In this document: piece after piece, positions 42,835 through 51,800 of the stretch
Layout of the letters: each line of letters starts with the position of its first letter
Numbering within the stretch: position 1 is the first letter of the stretch
Source of the DNA: Asterias rubens
Taxonomy: Eukaryota; Echinodermata; Asteroidea; Forcipulatida; Asteriidae
DNA: 64,000 nt
Assembly (NCBI RefSeq): GCF_902459465.1
Contig: NC_047065.1
Span: 17,688,204-17,752,203, forward strand
Direction of reading: 5' to 3'
Made by a program: the position numbers and the translations under genes
Notes under the pieces: generated by a model
Database searches by the model: none
What the model was told of the DNA's origin: nothing
What the model saw: only the letters and a program-made list of their open reading frames with translations

Positions 42835-44448
42835 GTAAGTTATGTTGTATTAGGTTAACTGTAAATTTTGTTTGTATTATTAGATTTTGTTTGTAGTTTG
42901 TAAGATTTGAATTAAGTTTCTTGAACAAAATCAATGTGCTATTCATGACAATTAAATTGAATTAAACTAAAATCTTCTCCATTTTGCAGAGTCGATCAAA
43001 ACAAGAAGACCCAGAACAGTTGAGATTAAAACAGAAGGCTAAAGAAATGCAACAAATGGAGCTAGAACAGATCCGGCAGCAGGAGGCCAACATGACAGCC
43101 TTAGCTGCCATTGGACCTAGGAAGAAACGTAAACTGGATTCACCAACACCAGGGTCATCTTCAGGGGTAGGTTCAACAAGGATTCAAGTTGCAATGCTAA
43201 ATTTTGCAATCTGAATTCACCTTTTAAACAAAAACTACATGTTTTTTCTTTAAAGGAGCTGGGACAGTTGGGGCTGTTTCAATGCAAAAAAACTTATCAA
43301 ACGTTTTCAAATGCAATGGACAATGTACAAAATACAAGTAAACAGTAAACAGCAGCAGGGATCACTTTAAGGGCATGCAACTTTTAAAGTTCACATCCCC
43401 TTAAGATGATCTCTCTGCTGCCACTTCCAAGGTTGTATCGTAAACTTGGGTGTAATCCCTGGTTTTGTGACAGCAACAGATAGAATAGCGTATGCCTGGC
43501 TCCCCTGAACAATAATACTGACAAAATAAAGAGACTGCCAACAAAGAGCTAGATAGCTCAGTTGGTAGAGCGCTTGAACATAAATCTAGAAGTTTCAATA
43601 TTTAAAATCGGAATCAATGTACAAAGTAATGAAGGTTGTCACTGTTTGTTTGTTTACTCCCATTGTAGGCTGGTTCTTCATTTAGTACTGGAAGTTCATC
43701 AGGAAATCCTTCAGCAAGATCACAGGTTAGTCTTTTTTTAAACTCACAGACCCCATCTTCATATCTTCATTTTGATTTATCAAATTATCTTTGACCTTAA
43801 ATTATCAGTCAAAAGTAATAGATGTATTATTGTGCCCAAAGAAATGATGATACAGAACAAACACTTTACTATACCTCATACATATTCATGATTAAGAGCT
43901 AAAATCTCATTGGTCCATTCATCATCTAATGCCAGATGTTATTTTTGCTGTTGACCAATCACATACTCCAGTATTCACGCACAAGGTCAATAAATATGCT
44001 TAGTAGACTGTTGCATGCGCTACATTCTCCAGAAGACGATCAGAGCATACTGATCGAAACGTTGAGTTAACCAACGTTTCTTTTCAGAACCACCCCAACT
44101 CATTTAGAGATAGTCAAACATGGTGTTACCGCAAACCCTTCTATATATATTCTACTTCGCAATTGATGCACTTTTCGAAGCACTGTGGAATTGTTGCACT
44201 AGTGTAGTATTTTAAATATGCCCAAATATCACCCTAGCTATGTACATATGAAAAGATGGCGGCACATGTAAATGTCAATCTGAATTTTTCTGAGCTCAAT
44301 GATGGCAAACTATAATATTGTTATCTTTACCTTGACTTTTCAGATGCGACGTATCAAGAGAGTAAACTTCCGAGATCTCATCTTCCTCATGGAACAGGAA
44401 CAAGAAATGAAGAAGTCACAATTCTTCTTCAGGATGTTTCTGAAGTAG
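28956..44448 (+). CDS. TAF4: TAF4, TFIID subunit 4, complete gene model, 11 coding exons
   Basis: Joined exons are 28956-30287, 31121-31612, 32583-32672, 33439-33738, 35611-35789, 36345-36514, 37137-37267, 38311-38436, 42990-43166, 43669-43725 and 44344-44448. They total 3,159 nt, 1,052 residues plus stop, with all junctions GT-AG and in phase. TAF4 is a core scaffold of the TFIID general transcription factor; its histone fold pairs with TAF12. The N-terminus has the [13 protein letters not shown] block seen in vertebrate TAF4. A long Ser/Thr/Val/Gln-rich region follows, then the TAFH (NHR1) domain (about 570-655, across exons 2-4), a Gln-rich patch, a Ser-rich linker, the histone fold (about 800-900), a charged helix, a basic P-R-K-K-R-K-L (nuclear signal-like, ~983-989) and the conserved C-terminus ending F-L-K. 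Length is close to human TAF4 (1,085 from memory). The single-gene state suggests the ancestor of TAF4/TAF4B. Confidence 0.96.
30465..30635 (+). repeat. Dispersed 'GGGCAAGGGCACCAAG' repeat
   Basis: 'GAAAGGGCAAGGGCACCAAG', 'GGTGAAGGGCACCTCG', 'TTTCAAGGGCACCAAGGCAA' and 'GGGCACAGAGG' recur here. Related to 14195-14345 and inversely to 32840-32960. It lies in TAF4 intron 1. Confidence 0.65.
30700..31110 (+). other. TAF4 intron 1 remainder
   Basis: AT-rich intron with nothing recognised apart from a short inverted pair, 'TTAAGTGTTTGTACTAAAC' versus 'GAGCACAAACACTCAA', near 30800-30860. Confidence 0.4.
31121..31612 (+). CDS. TAF4: TAF4 exon 2: Gln/Pro/Gly linker and start of TAFH
   Basis: Residues 445-608. 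Acceptor TTTTGACAG, donor ATT|GTAAGT. TAFH helices begin at residue 570 ([12 protein letters not shown]) and continue [12 protein letters not shown]. Confidence 0.94.
31974..32203 (+). repeat. (TTTG)n block between two ~66-bp direct duplications
   Basis: 'TAATTTGAGTTCTAGTCAGT...CATGTACACC' occurs at about 31974-32041 and again at 32137-32202. Between them lies CTACATTGTTTGTTTTTGTGTTGATTTG(TTTG)n, the same junction (ACCCTACATTGTTTG) as in the 24.6 kb array. Confidence 0.93.
32204..32582 (+). other. TAF4 intron 2 remainder
   Basis: AT-rich, nothing recognised. Confidence 0.4.
32583..32672 (+). CDS. TAF4: TAF4 exon 3: TAFH middle
   Basis: 90 nt, residues 609-638: [13 protein letters not shown] and P-Y-L-I-P-F-L-K. 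Acceptor TTCTTCTCAG, donor AAG|GTAATA. Confidence 0.95.
32840..32960 (-). repeat. Dispersed 'GGGCACCAAGGCAATGACCA' repeat, inverse copy
   Basis: 'TGGTCATTGCCTTGGTGCCC' at about 32865 is the inverse of 'GGGCACCAAGGCAATGACCA' in 30465-30635. Confidence 0.65.
32961..33438 (+). other. TAF4 intron 3 remainder
   Basis: No repeat partner or exon recognised. Confidence 0.4.
33439..33738 (+). CDS. TAF4: TAF4 exon 4: end of TAFH and Gln-rich segment
   Basis: Residues 639-738. Begins [10 protein letters not shown]; later [11 protein letters not shown]. Donor AAG|GTATGT, 30 bp before the minisatellite. Confidence 0.94.
33768..35556 (+). repeat. 42-bp minisatellite, about 42 copies, in TAF4 intron 4
   Basis: The unit is 'GTTGGTTTGAAACCTTGG' plus 'TTTGGTTAAACCCAAGGCTGTAGA'. 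Because 42 is a multiple of three, the minus strand stays open for hundreds of codons with a 14-residue period ([14 protein letters not shown]). I see no promoter, start context or conservation to make it a gene. Each unit contains GGTTTGAAACC-like and GGTTTGGTTAAACC-like inverted words. Confidence 0.95.
35611..35789 (+). CDS. TAF4: TAF4 exon 5: Ser/Lys-rich linker
   Basis: Low-complexity Ser-rich stretch (over ten consecutive Ser) ending K-K-D-K-V-K-D-H. Acceptor TTCAACAG, donor CAA|GTAAGT, phase 2. Confidence 0.9.
35790..36344 (+). other. TAF4 intron 5
   Basis: Plain AT-rich intron. Confidence 0.4.
36345..36514 (+). CDS. TAF4: TAF4 exon 6: first part of the histone fold
   Basis: Encodes [18 protein letters not shown], the conserved entry to the TAF4 histone fold. 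Acceptor TGTTTCAG, donor ATCT|GTAAGT. Confidence 0.96.
36653..36707. repeat. 20-bp-arm hairpin containing a B-box-like word
   Basis: 'TAGAGGCAGTTCGAATCCTA' faces 'TAGGATTGGAACTGCCTCTA' across a 15-nt loop with one mismatch. The left arm contains AGTTCGAATCC, close to an RNA polymerase III B-box. Confidence 0.75.
36755..37080. repeat. Probable dispersed element in TAF4 intron 6
   Basis: 'TTCCTATTGGTGGAGAG' and 'TTCCTATTGGTCGAGAG' repeat 145 bp apart, with GC-rich 'ACGCGTGACGCGCACAGCATTCCCTTATAAGG'. Composition differs from the surrounding intron. The family is unknown. Confidence 0.4.
37137..37267 (+). CDS. TAF4: TAF4 exon 7: second part of the histone fold
   Basis: Residues 855 (split) to 898: [10 protein letters not shown]...[16 protein letters not shown]. 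Acceptor TATCTTAAG, donor AGG|GTAAGT. Confidence 0.95.
37310..37560 (-). repeat. tRNA-derived SINE fragment, antisense, copy A
   Basis: The inverse of 37436-37468 reads GTGGGTTCGATTCCCACCC, a clear T-arm with B-box. The adjoining 'GGATAAAGAATATT...GGTTTTCACCCATACACCGATGTGTG' is shared with 47828-48060, defining one SINE family with two copies here. Confidence 0.65.
37668..37985 (+). repeat. tRNA-derived SINE with A-box and B-box
   Basis: TGGCACAGTTGG (A-box, about 37685) and GGTTTGATTCC (B-box, about 37735) are correctly spaced in a tRNA-like head. A ~200-bp body follows ('GGTCCTCTGCTGTGCCACGA', 'CCATCCGGTTTTCCTCCC'). The body may be one of the conserved metazoan SINE central domains, which I could not verify. 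The head's first ~13 bp are duplicated. Confidence 0.75.
38163..38300 (+). repeat. 32-bp tandem triplicate plus 'CAGGCCATTAACTATTTT' element
   Basis: 'GTCATTTAGCCTTGGAGAAAGACTCTTCTAGG' is repeated three times and followed by GTCAAAGTGTCAGGCCATTAACTATTTT. A related single copy lies at 44664-44720 (TAGCCTTCAAGAAAGACTGTGCTAGGGTCGAAACATCAGGCCATTAACTATTTT). Confidence 0.85.
38311..38436 (+). CDS. TAF4: TAF4 exon 8: charged helix
   Basis: Residues 899-940: [21 protein letters not shown]. Acceptor TTGGCCAG, donor AAG|GTAAAT. The LINE lies in the following intron. Confidence 0.95.
38793..38939. mobile_element. Small MITE-like inverted repeat, ~40-bp arms
   Basis: 'GTGGGTGCCTTCGATTAGCTTCCCTGGGTCGACCC' faces 'GGGTCGACACAGGGAAGCTAATTGAATGCACCCAT'. 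No coding capacity. Confidence 0.75.
39323..42655 (+). CDS. LINE ORF2: AP-endonuclease and reverse transcriptase, frameshifted tail
   Basis: An open frame of 1,110 codons. The endonuclease region starts at residue 169 ([10 protein letters not shown]) and holds A-L-C-E-S-W, T-G-D-F-N (about 313-317) and S-D-H (378). The reverse transcriptase holds [19 protein letters not shown] (about 742-752) and catalytic Y-A-D-D (833-836). The usual P-Q-G-S block reads P-Q-E-S (about 802-805). After a run of seven G at 42537-42543 the family's normal C-terminal signature (W-N-S-L-P, then L-K-T-H) continues in another frame to 42671. This indicates a one-base indel. With that and P-Q-E-S, the copy is probably inactive. 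The first ~140 residues are unlike known domains except a basic R-R-R-R-T-R patch. Confidence 0.88.
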   Translation: MSILLLLQLIWIWRILQLYSTILVASNSKVSSVSICVHGTCHYGTIEHQPHVHVLGTTESLKESILIQMSSSMDCSTGLPALHGSYVHVHRYSAEVLHNLRTNVGVRTCPFSEKTCLTLHLYKLQRTVCVIHSSQIKPRRRRTRQGCRAGKARLSRSYSRLSVSNECVKFCVLNTRSVRNKTTEFIDFVIENNFDIVALCESWIKAEDTSVIKNITPTGYSFLHIPRPGSKRGGGVALLYKSGFNVRICDTDLISTAFETLNVNIVSGSKSLSLVIVYRPQLKSTGCSFSVFMEQFSHLMDHQLLKTAPVVITGDFNVHIDSASDNCTQTFMNFLTASGLQQHVNVPTHRHGHTLDLFITRVSDSPVFADLRVIEGISDHNAITCKLLLRKPPTPTKSLTTRNLRGINTDAFCSDIADARFDSLSSCNVNDLAGHYTDVLSKTLDKHAAAKTRILKVRPNTSWYNPEIFEEKKKRRQFEHTWRRTHLEIDRQQYTQQKQKVNTLIRKAKSKYYSDLFIEHAKDQKRIFKLADDLLHRSQVSPLPEATSDLHLANQLCNFFTDKIKTIRDSFVVFDDLAYDEPITALHHLSCFAPTTEEEVLAIIRNAPTTSCKLDPIPTSLLKKSTDAIVPVITKIVNTSLETGIFPDILKVAHIRPLIKKENLDRNVFKNYRPVSNLSFLGKTLERVVLARLVPFLHQHNLCEDYQSAYRAFHSTETALLKVQNDVLHAMDNGQIVLMVLLDLSAAFDTVDHHKLLQRLENRNGIRGVALDWLKSYLAGRTQAVCINNDISDAATLNCGLPQESCVGPGLFPIYTLPLGDIIRRYNLNYHLYADDTQIYIPVKPLQADVNSTLQRIEHCIDDVGTWMNHNFLKLNDAKTEFIILDSKRQIMKVNIEHVRVGDAYIKPSTTVRNLGVMFDQAMTMESQVTATSKSVFMSIRNIGRIRNHLTREAAETIVHAFITSKVDACNSLLYGINNTQLSRLQRLQNIAARMITYTKKTEHITPVLAGLHWLPIQQRVKYKLCLIIFKILQGDAPAYLSDLLQIYTPGHRGLRSTKHKFLQEKTTKDVWGGEKFSKHSTKALELPPGHCKTLQITQHIQEQFKNSFS
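42781..42832 (+). repeat. (ATT)n tail of the LINE
   Basis: About 17 ATT triplets directly after 'TAAGTGTCC'. This is the 3' microsatellite tail typical of L2/CR1-like elements. Confidence 0.9.
42990..43166 (+). CDS. TAF4: TAF4 exon 9: coiled helix and basic patch
   Basis: Residues 941-999, Q/E/K-rich, then [13 protein letters not shown]. Acceptor TTTTGCAG, donor GGG|GTAGGT. Confidence 0.95.
43545..43600 (+). repeat. tRNA-like 5' half (A-box)
   Basis: 'TAGCTCAGTTGGTAGAGCGCTTGAACATAAATCTAGAAG' contains a perfect A-box region and a D-arm and anticodon-arm-like stretch. The T-arm is degraded (no GGTTCGANTCC), so it is a SINE head or tRNA pseudogene. Confidence 0.6.
43669..43725 (+). CDS. TAF4: TAF4 exon 10: small Ser/Gly exon
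   Basis: 57 nt, residues 1000-1018, low complexity. It is symmetric (phase 0-0), so it could be skipped without a frameshift. Acceptor CATTGTAG, donor CAG|GTTAGT. Confidence 0.85.
44018..44145 (+). mobile_element. Element with hammerhead-like motif and 'TGGTGTTACCGCAAACC' terminus
   Basis: CCAGAAGA-C-GATCAG-AGCATA-CTGATC-GAAAC-GTTG...CAACG at 44029-44078 has the layout of a hammerhead ribozyme (box, stem II, GAAA, stem III), with one base off in the CUGANGA box. It is followed at about 44120 by the terminus shared with 9329-9796 and 4044-4075. Penelope-like terminal remnant is the best guess. Confidence 0.55.
44344..44448 (+). CDS. TAF4: TAF4 exon 11: conserved C-terminus and stop
   Basis: [14 protein letters not shown] ending F-L-K-stop, the hallmark end of TAF4. 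Acceptor CTTTTCAG. Confidence 0.96.
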   Translation: MRRIKRVNFRDLIFLMEQEQEMKKSQFFFRMFLK

Positions 44449-46877
44449 CACTCTTTCTTCCCAAACCCAGTGATAGTATCCATTATTTTTATTATTACAT
44501 ATCAAAATATGTATCTTAAACAGTGTGCACTTGAAATTTGTTTAACTCATATACAAATACCTTGAAGGGATGGTACCATGTTGGTACATGAACAGGGAAA
44601 TTTTTTGAGCCCTATTCGTATCTTAACAGACTTCAAGATATATATATATATATTTTTTTTTAGCCTTCAAGAAAGACTGTGCTAGGGTCGAAACATCAGG
44701 CCATTAACTATTTTTTGCAAGTGAAATTTTTATCACAATCGAGCCTCATTTCTTGAGAAAGATTTGGTTAGCAGTTAGCAACATCTGGTTTCTTTAGCTT
44801 CTTTGCACACTTGATTAAACGCACTTGTAAACAATGCTAATTATATTATTGCCAAATTTAACGCTTTTGTATTCTTTGCTGAATTAAACATACCTGTTAA
44901 CAATGTTATAATCAGTAGAGCTAGAAGGTAGCACTTTTACAGATGACCCATACACATTGCTGTAAAAACAACTAGACCCCTAAAGGGAAGTTAAGTTGGG
45001 GGAGTCTGTTTGCTGGCGTCTAATTTTTCATGATTGTCGCACTGGGGTCCCGATTGCAGTTTTCTTGAAGAAGACTTAAGTTTGAAAAGTTGACAAAAAT
45101 CAATAATGAATGGAGGGTCAATTTTTATTCAGGAATTATTAACTCAGCAAAGTAATATGAATCAGGTAGAAAAAGTTGAACTGAGTTCCAAATCAGTGAT
45201 CTCAATCGGCATAATTCAATTTCTAATTTGTTTTTGTTGATGTGATGTATCTTCAATTGTTTCTCCTACTTGCAGCCTTTGAGGCAATACTATGAGTTAC
45301 TTGAGCAACTCTATGGTGATGAAACTTTGACATGTTATTTGATTAATATCACGTTATTTAATAGTTTGTGGTTACAATGAGTTGATACTTCAATGATTGA
45401 CATTGTATCTTTGCATTCAAGAACATTAATCACTTTAGCACAAACACTTCAGAAATAACTAATTTTACACCTCAATATGTTGTAAGTGCGTATTGTCACA
45501 GAATCTAATGCTGAGTAGGAATCTGGACTGTACTATTTCATTAGACAAAGCCGAGTGAAGTGGAAAGCCAGGGGGACCAAGTGATTATATTCTGTGACGT
45601 GCACAAACGAAATACATTCAACATTTGACCACCTAGATCCTTGTCATTTGAAACTTTCTTTTGACAATAAACTAAAAATAGACACAGAAATTTGTTTACC
45701 CCAAACTCTTCTTAACAACTTGGACACCAATCTCATTCGTCATGACACAAGCTTACCTCATTTGGACTAAAATGCAGGAAATGATTATTAAGTTGAAAAT
45801 GATGCTGCGAAGCATTCTATAATTATCCATATATCATTCCTGTATTAAATATTTGGAGGGTCTGTGACAAGGATCTATGTGAAGCAAAAGTATGGCATTA
45901 TTCTAAATGAAAAACATTTCAGATACCTGTTCTTTCTTCAGTCAATAATCACAACATAATTTTTTTATGACTGATTTTTTGGGAGAAATTATTTCTCAAA
46001 GAAGACACAATTTTCATAGAATCCATGCACTTTAGACAGACTTGACTGAGAGAATTAAACAATTCGCACTTACTAGTACTTCCTTTTTTGACAATTAGTT
46101 GTTAATCTTAATTTTTTTAAAGTTTGCTTGCTTCATTTATAACCATTGTGACAAGGTGATACCTTATGCATAAATGAACCTAGTTAAGCAATGTTGAGTT
46201 AATCATACCAGTGTCACCTTCACTTTGTTTTGGGTGATTCTCACTATAGAGCGCCCTCTATAGTTTGCTTAAGGAGATGTTGGTTTGGCAGTGATCAGTG
46301 CTTTACTTTATTCCTGGCTTTTGTTTGTTTACATGATCTTCCCATCAAGGGAATACGGCAAACCCACACAAGGGGATATAAACACCAAGCTGGCAACAGC
46401 CAATTTCTCCACAAAAATTGGTTTAACTTCTATGAATATAAATTGCACAATAAGAAATTATGATTCAGTAACTAGAAGACAAAACTTATTCTAGTCATTG
46501 TGAAATCAGCGGTTACCTTGGTTGGATTCAAATCCATTGGACAATAGTGACATTGTCATGCCAATCCACACCCTGAGTGCTTAACTTTGTTCCTTGCTTG
46601 CAAAGCAGCAAGGTCCAGTGTTTCTCTGTGTTCAAGCATTTAAGATGATATTTTAGGTGAGCCTGGTGAATGTAATTCCCTATCAAACCCGACATATGGA
46701 CGAAGATAATACCAGTATTATTACTTCCTTGGATGTATGGTGATGGACTTAGTATTGACTTCAGAGATTTACTTTGAATGGGATTTATTTATAATTTGAC
46801 TTCTCAATATATATTTAACATCCTTCAGTCCTCGTAGGTTTAGGTCGTTCTTAATACTAACACAAACTCCATGCTAT

Positions 46878-47168
46878 CTATCAATCAATCAATCAATCAA
46901 TCAATCAAGTAGTCAATCAGTCAATCAATCAATCAATCAATCAATCAGTCAATCAATCAATCAGTCAATCAATCAATCAATCAGTCAATCGATCAATCAA
47001 TCAATCAATCAGTCAGTCAATCAGTCAGTCAATCAATCAATCAATCAATCAGTCAGTCAATCAGTCAATCAATCAATCAATCAATCAGTCAATCAGTCAA
47101 TCAATCAGTCAATCAGTCAGTCATCAATCAGTCAATCAATCAATCAGTCAATCGATCAATCAATCATT
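46878..47168 (+). repeat. (ATCA)n / (GTCA) microsatellite
   Basis: ATCAATCA repeats interrupted at intervals by GTCA, about 290 bp. Confidence 0.95.
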
Positions 47169-47827
47169 CATAATCGTCCCCCAAACAAAACAAGGTTAAT
47201 TTTATCAGAACAACTGCAAATTATTCAACGTTCCAGATTTATTGGGTTAATCTTTGCTTTTCATTTGCACTTGTACTAGTCAGAGAAAGTGAATACACTA
47301 ATCTCTTTATACAATTGTTTTTTTTCTACCTTCTTCACAAAATTGCTTTTATTGAAAGTGAGTTTTTAACTTTGTCGGTTTTACATTCTATCATTTAAAA
47401 AAAGGTTTCAGTGATAATTTGGGAAAATCCAAACTAAATACACAAACATTCCTAGTTTTACATAAATAGAAATTAACACATACAAGTGGCAGATGGCATT
47501 AAGTCTGCATTCAGTCATGTTTTAGTGTAAGGACCCAAACCAGATATCGAAAATCAAAACGGTTTGAAACAATATTTTGAGGTTTAGAAGTGAAATCAAT
47601 TTTTTTGGGGGAAGTGAAAATACTGTGCGTTTTTTTAGTTTGTATATTTGTAAGTTAAAAGTTCATCTTTCTCAATAATAAGTTTCAGCATTGGAACTGA
47701 TCAGTAAGTTCCAGCAAATGATTGAACATTTTTCCAGCTCTGAATAATGTGTGATTAATATAAGTTTCCATTACAAGTACGCTTCATTTACCTAGCAACA
47801 AAACACCAAATAAACATGTATTTAATA

Positions 47828-48060
47828 CATCGTGGATAAAGAATATTTTTTGGTTTTGATGGTACACTGATGTACGTCGAGCACTGTATACTTTCCAGAG
47901 TCCTGTGAACAATTCCTTAGCCATACTTGGGTGGGATTAGAACCAGCGACTTTTTCATATGTATTTTGTTTCCTTAAAAAGCTGCTGTGATGACATCTTT
48001 GTATAATTTTGTTACTTGAAAAGTAGATTGTTTTGATGAATAAGCTCTTCCAAAGAAGGA
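47828..48060 (-). repeat. tRNA-derived SINE fragment, antisense, copy B
   Basis: 'GGATAAAGAATATT', 'GGTTTTGATGGTACACTGATGT', 'GCACTGTATACT' and 'ACTTGGGTGGGATTAGAACCAGCGAC' parallel 37310-37470. The B-box is mutated. Confidence 0.6.
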
Positions 48061-48850
48061 TGGGGTCTCCTTTCAGTCTGAAACAAAAGTAGTACAATTT
48101 ATTATAATTTATGACAACTTATTATAATTTATTATAATTTACTGTGTGTAAATCATATCCTTTCAGACTAATATTATGTCCAGAGACAGTTTCTTGTTAA
48201 ATACTGACTAAAAGTTAACCATGACATTTGAAACCAAAAACCAGAAACAATGCCTTGCCATGTTAAATGAGAGTAGAATGGGAGTGATGGGTATGTGTTT
48301 TTTATGTCGAGTTATAATTTCATTTAGTTCATTTGTAGAATCATGAGCCTCGTGTTTCCCTCAGTGGTGTGGGGATATTTGAAAAGAAAAATCAAGCACT
48401 CAGTTTTCCTTTTTCTATCAATCTGGGAATTCCACATAATGCCTTTGTTTGATATTTACTAAAAAAAAAACATTATGTTGGGCCATTTGGTAATGTTGTT
48501 TGGAAATCTATGTGTAATAATTGTATAAAATTTGAAATAGTTTTTGTTGTGTTTTTGAAAAGTAAATCATGTTTTTGGGCGGGTTTGGGTTGAAGATACC
48601 CGCTTTAATTAATTGATTCAACCCAGATAATGATTCACATTGATTTGATCTCAATTGTATATTTGTATAAAATAATAAAATAGTAAAATTATTAAATCAT
48701 CCAAGGGGAGTTAAGGTATTTGTGGACAATTTGGTGTATTTAGGATATCCATTATTTTATTAAAGAGTAAACATCAAGAGAAGAAAACTGTCTTCTGCAA
48801 AATGAATTCTTGTAAAATATCAAACATGTTATAATAAAAACATTTAATAC

Positions 48851-51800
48851 TTTTAATTATTCCATGGTTTAGTTGTGTTCTTTCGAAATAGTTGTTCTTG
48901 ATAAGGAAGACGGCTGCCCCTTTCCATATTTAAATCACGGTTTTGTTGGGGTGGGTTTTTGTATCTACCTATTGCTATTCTTTGTTGTCGCATAATATGA
49001 GTAGATCTGGATTCTATTGATGGTAATGAAGTCATGGGCTGTAATTGGATTGATAGTTTAGTGGCTATGGCTGGAACACCGAAAAGTCCTATTCTCTAAC
49101 GTTGTCGCTGCAGCCAACTACCGTAGGCGTAGCCGAAGAGGTTTCATTCTGTCGTGCTCGATGTCCCATACTCTAAGCGTGGTAAACCATGAAATGCACT
49201 GCACTCGCCCATCATCATGTATGTTCAGTAATGAAGTGAGAACGATCGAGCGAAACTGTTATAACTAAATACCGCCCTCAATGGTTGTTTTAGACCTGTA
49301 TATTAATATGGGCGTGGTCGACACTATCGGCGTAAATTGCTAATTTCCCATACGATAGATTTCTTTGAGTTGCCAGCATGGAACGATTTCCGTGTGTAAC
49401 GATGTAATGGTTTGATAATAATGTGACAAAGTTACAATACATAGGCCTACTTGGGCCTTCGTAATGATCGAATGAACTGTATCTGAGCAATAAAGTGTTC
49501 ACCCGACTTGGCAAAATGATGATCGGCGAAATGAGACGCATCATGTTCTTAGCTAACGGAGCGCGCGCTAGTTACGGATCAATTTCAGCGTTTATGTAAA
49601 GATGACAATTTCTCGAAGGTTTAGCAATTAACTGTCTGGGATTTTTGTTGATTGTAAGATTCCATGTCTTTATAATTGCAAGCGATCGTTTTAGAGGAAA
49701 ATAGTGGATTATATTTTTCCCCGTTTCTGTTTAAACGTGATATGATGCAGTATCATCTCGCTTTGCTGATCAGACCGATTTACGTAACGTAATGTTTTAA
49801 ACATAGGCCTCTATCCCGGTAACCACGATCCCGTCTTACGCAAGGAAAGTTTAAAACCAACTCATTTCATGAATCTTAAAAAAAAAAATTAAAAAAAAAA
49901 CACACTGCACTAACAAAGATCCTCCACACTTTTGGCTTTTTTGTTACTTTTTAAAACGTAAGTTGTAAACAAATTCTGTAAGCACATTTTAAAGAAAAAT
50001 GTGTTTTTTCACTGCTCTATTTAATGAGAATTAACCCTTAACCTCTGACCTGCTGATATTTGGACAAACAACAATCATGAGATGGTTGTTGGGCGACCTC
50101 TAGTGTTAACTCGTCGCCATCAAGCTCAAGAAGATACCATTCTATTTGGCTCATAAAGAATCACCGAATTTTAATATTTTATAAGTTCAAACTCCCTGAC
50201 CTATGGAAGAAGAAAACATTCTCTGTTCACCCTGAAGGGACAAATGCAGATAATTTATTCTGTTTGCGCCAGAAAGCGTTTTTGCCCAGAGGCAAATTGA
50301 ATCGCCTGAAGCACATAGGGGCACCTGCAAGGGAGTTGAAGATAACGCAAGATAACATTATTACACAAACAACCATGAACGTTGTATAGGCGTTTAGTTC
50401 ATGTCTTTATGTTCATGTTTGATATTAAACTAGTTCCTTTTTAAATTTCCTCAGACCGTATTTATATAAAAAAAGACGATCTTCACCTGATAGACAAACT
50501 GAACAAACTGAATTCATTTTGGTTCACAATCCGTCTCTTTTACTTCATGTGTAATATCGCTTACACGACTGCCAATATTATAGTCCCTACCCAAATAATC
50601 AATCAATTTAATATGTATTTGTTCAAGAGAAAGACAAAAAAGGATGAGGCAAAAAATGAGTGTTTACTTTTAGAATTATCGGCCGTCTAGCAAGTACATT
50701 CAGCTGCCCCTAATCAGCATAAATCATGCAGTAGCAGGTTGGCGAGATGGAGACGCTGTGTAAAGCGCCCCCAGGCGGTAGGCCATTTGCTTGGGGCTAG
50801 ACGCATAAACAGCCGGCTACCCTTCCTTCTCTCACAGCAATGAATAGAATATCTTGCAGGTTATGATAAACAAACACAGGCTGTTATTCGTATCATATTA
50901 GAAGCTTAATATTTTAAGAAGGTTATATGATACAGTCATGGGATGTTGTTGGGTTCCACTGCTTACTATTACCCTTTCAGACATCTTTGGTTTTAGGAAA
51001 AGTAAAAATCATTCAAAAAAAATAAATCGGATTTTAGGAAATCATTTCGTACAACTATTTGCTTGCAATAAACATGTAATTAACATGTGTAATATTTTGT
51101 GTTGATAAAACATTGTATACTGGTAGGACAATTGCCTTTTAGTCAGTCTACGGATTATAATTTTGTATTAATCATTCACTCTTTGTCAAAAGACTTTATT
51201 TCAAAAGAAATTAGTTCTAGCCATTCGCATCAACGTATAATAAACTGATTTGCATAATTTAGTTTTTGAATACTATTTTAAGCTGTATGCTACTTTTGTT
51301 GAACGGTCATTGTAATAATGTCACAAACAAAATGTAAGATCCGATACGCACACGCGCACAACAAATTAGTGTTAGTTTGCACGGTCACCTACATTATTAC
51401 AATTCACGATTTTACGGCTGTAGTGAAGTATTCTGAAGACAAATAGGGCATCATTGACATGTCAATAAACCAAATGTTAATTAGTGTATAATTTAAAGCA
51501 TCATCCAACTTACATAATTATTTGCATAAACTGTTGTAGTATCAAGAGGCAAACGATTTTATTTTCTCGGGATTTAATATAAAACATTGTTTCCACTTTG
51601 AGTAATTCTTGACAATTTGAGAATGTGTCCAACCTCCGTATAGTGTACATTTTAGACAAAAAGAAAACATTAAAAAGAACTCAAATATGAACAGTAAATC
51701 ATCATTTGTTTATACATATTATAAACTAAGCAAATAAACAAATAAATGTCAATGAGTAAGTATAATGGAGGAATGGTGTGGGGTGGGGCGGTGGGGGCAT

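Larger units (their letters stand above)
44449..48850 (+). other. TAF4: Probable long 3' UTR and flank of TAF4
   Basis: AT-rich, with several AATAAA signals (about 45668, 47812, 48667, 48834) and no exon of another gene. It includes the repeat copy at 44664-44720 and the TATATA/poly-T run at 44638-44662. The true cleavage site cannot be fixed from sequence. Confidence 0.45.

Noticed and set aside
43550..43590. tRNA gene
   Set aside because: Only the A-box half is tRNA-like. T-arm and acceptor pairing are absent.
45276..45400. Exon-like stretch after TACTTGCAG encoding P-L-R-Q-Y-Y-E-L-L-E
   Set aside because: TAF4 already ends with its conserved C-terminus at 44448. No donor follows and no family matches, so it is treated as 3' flank.
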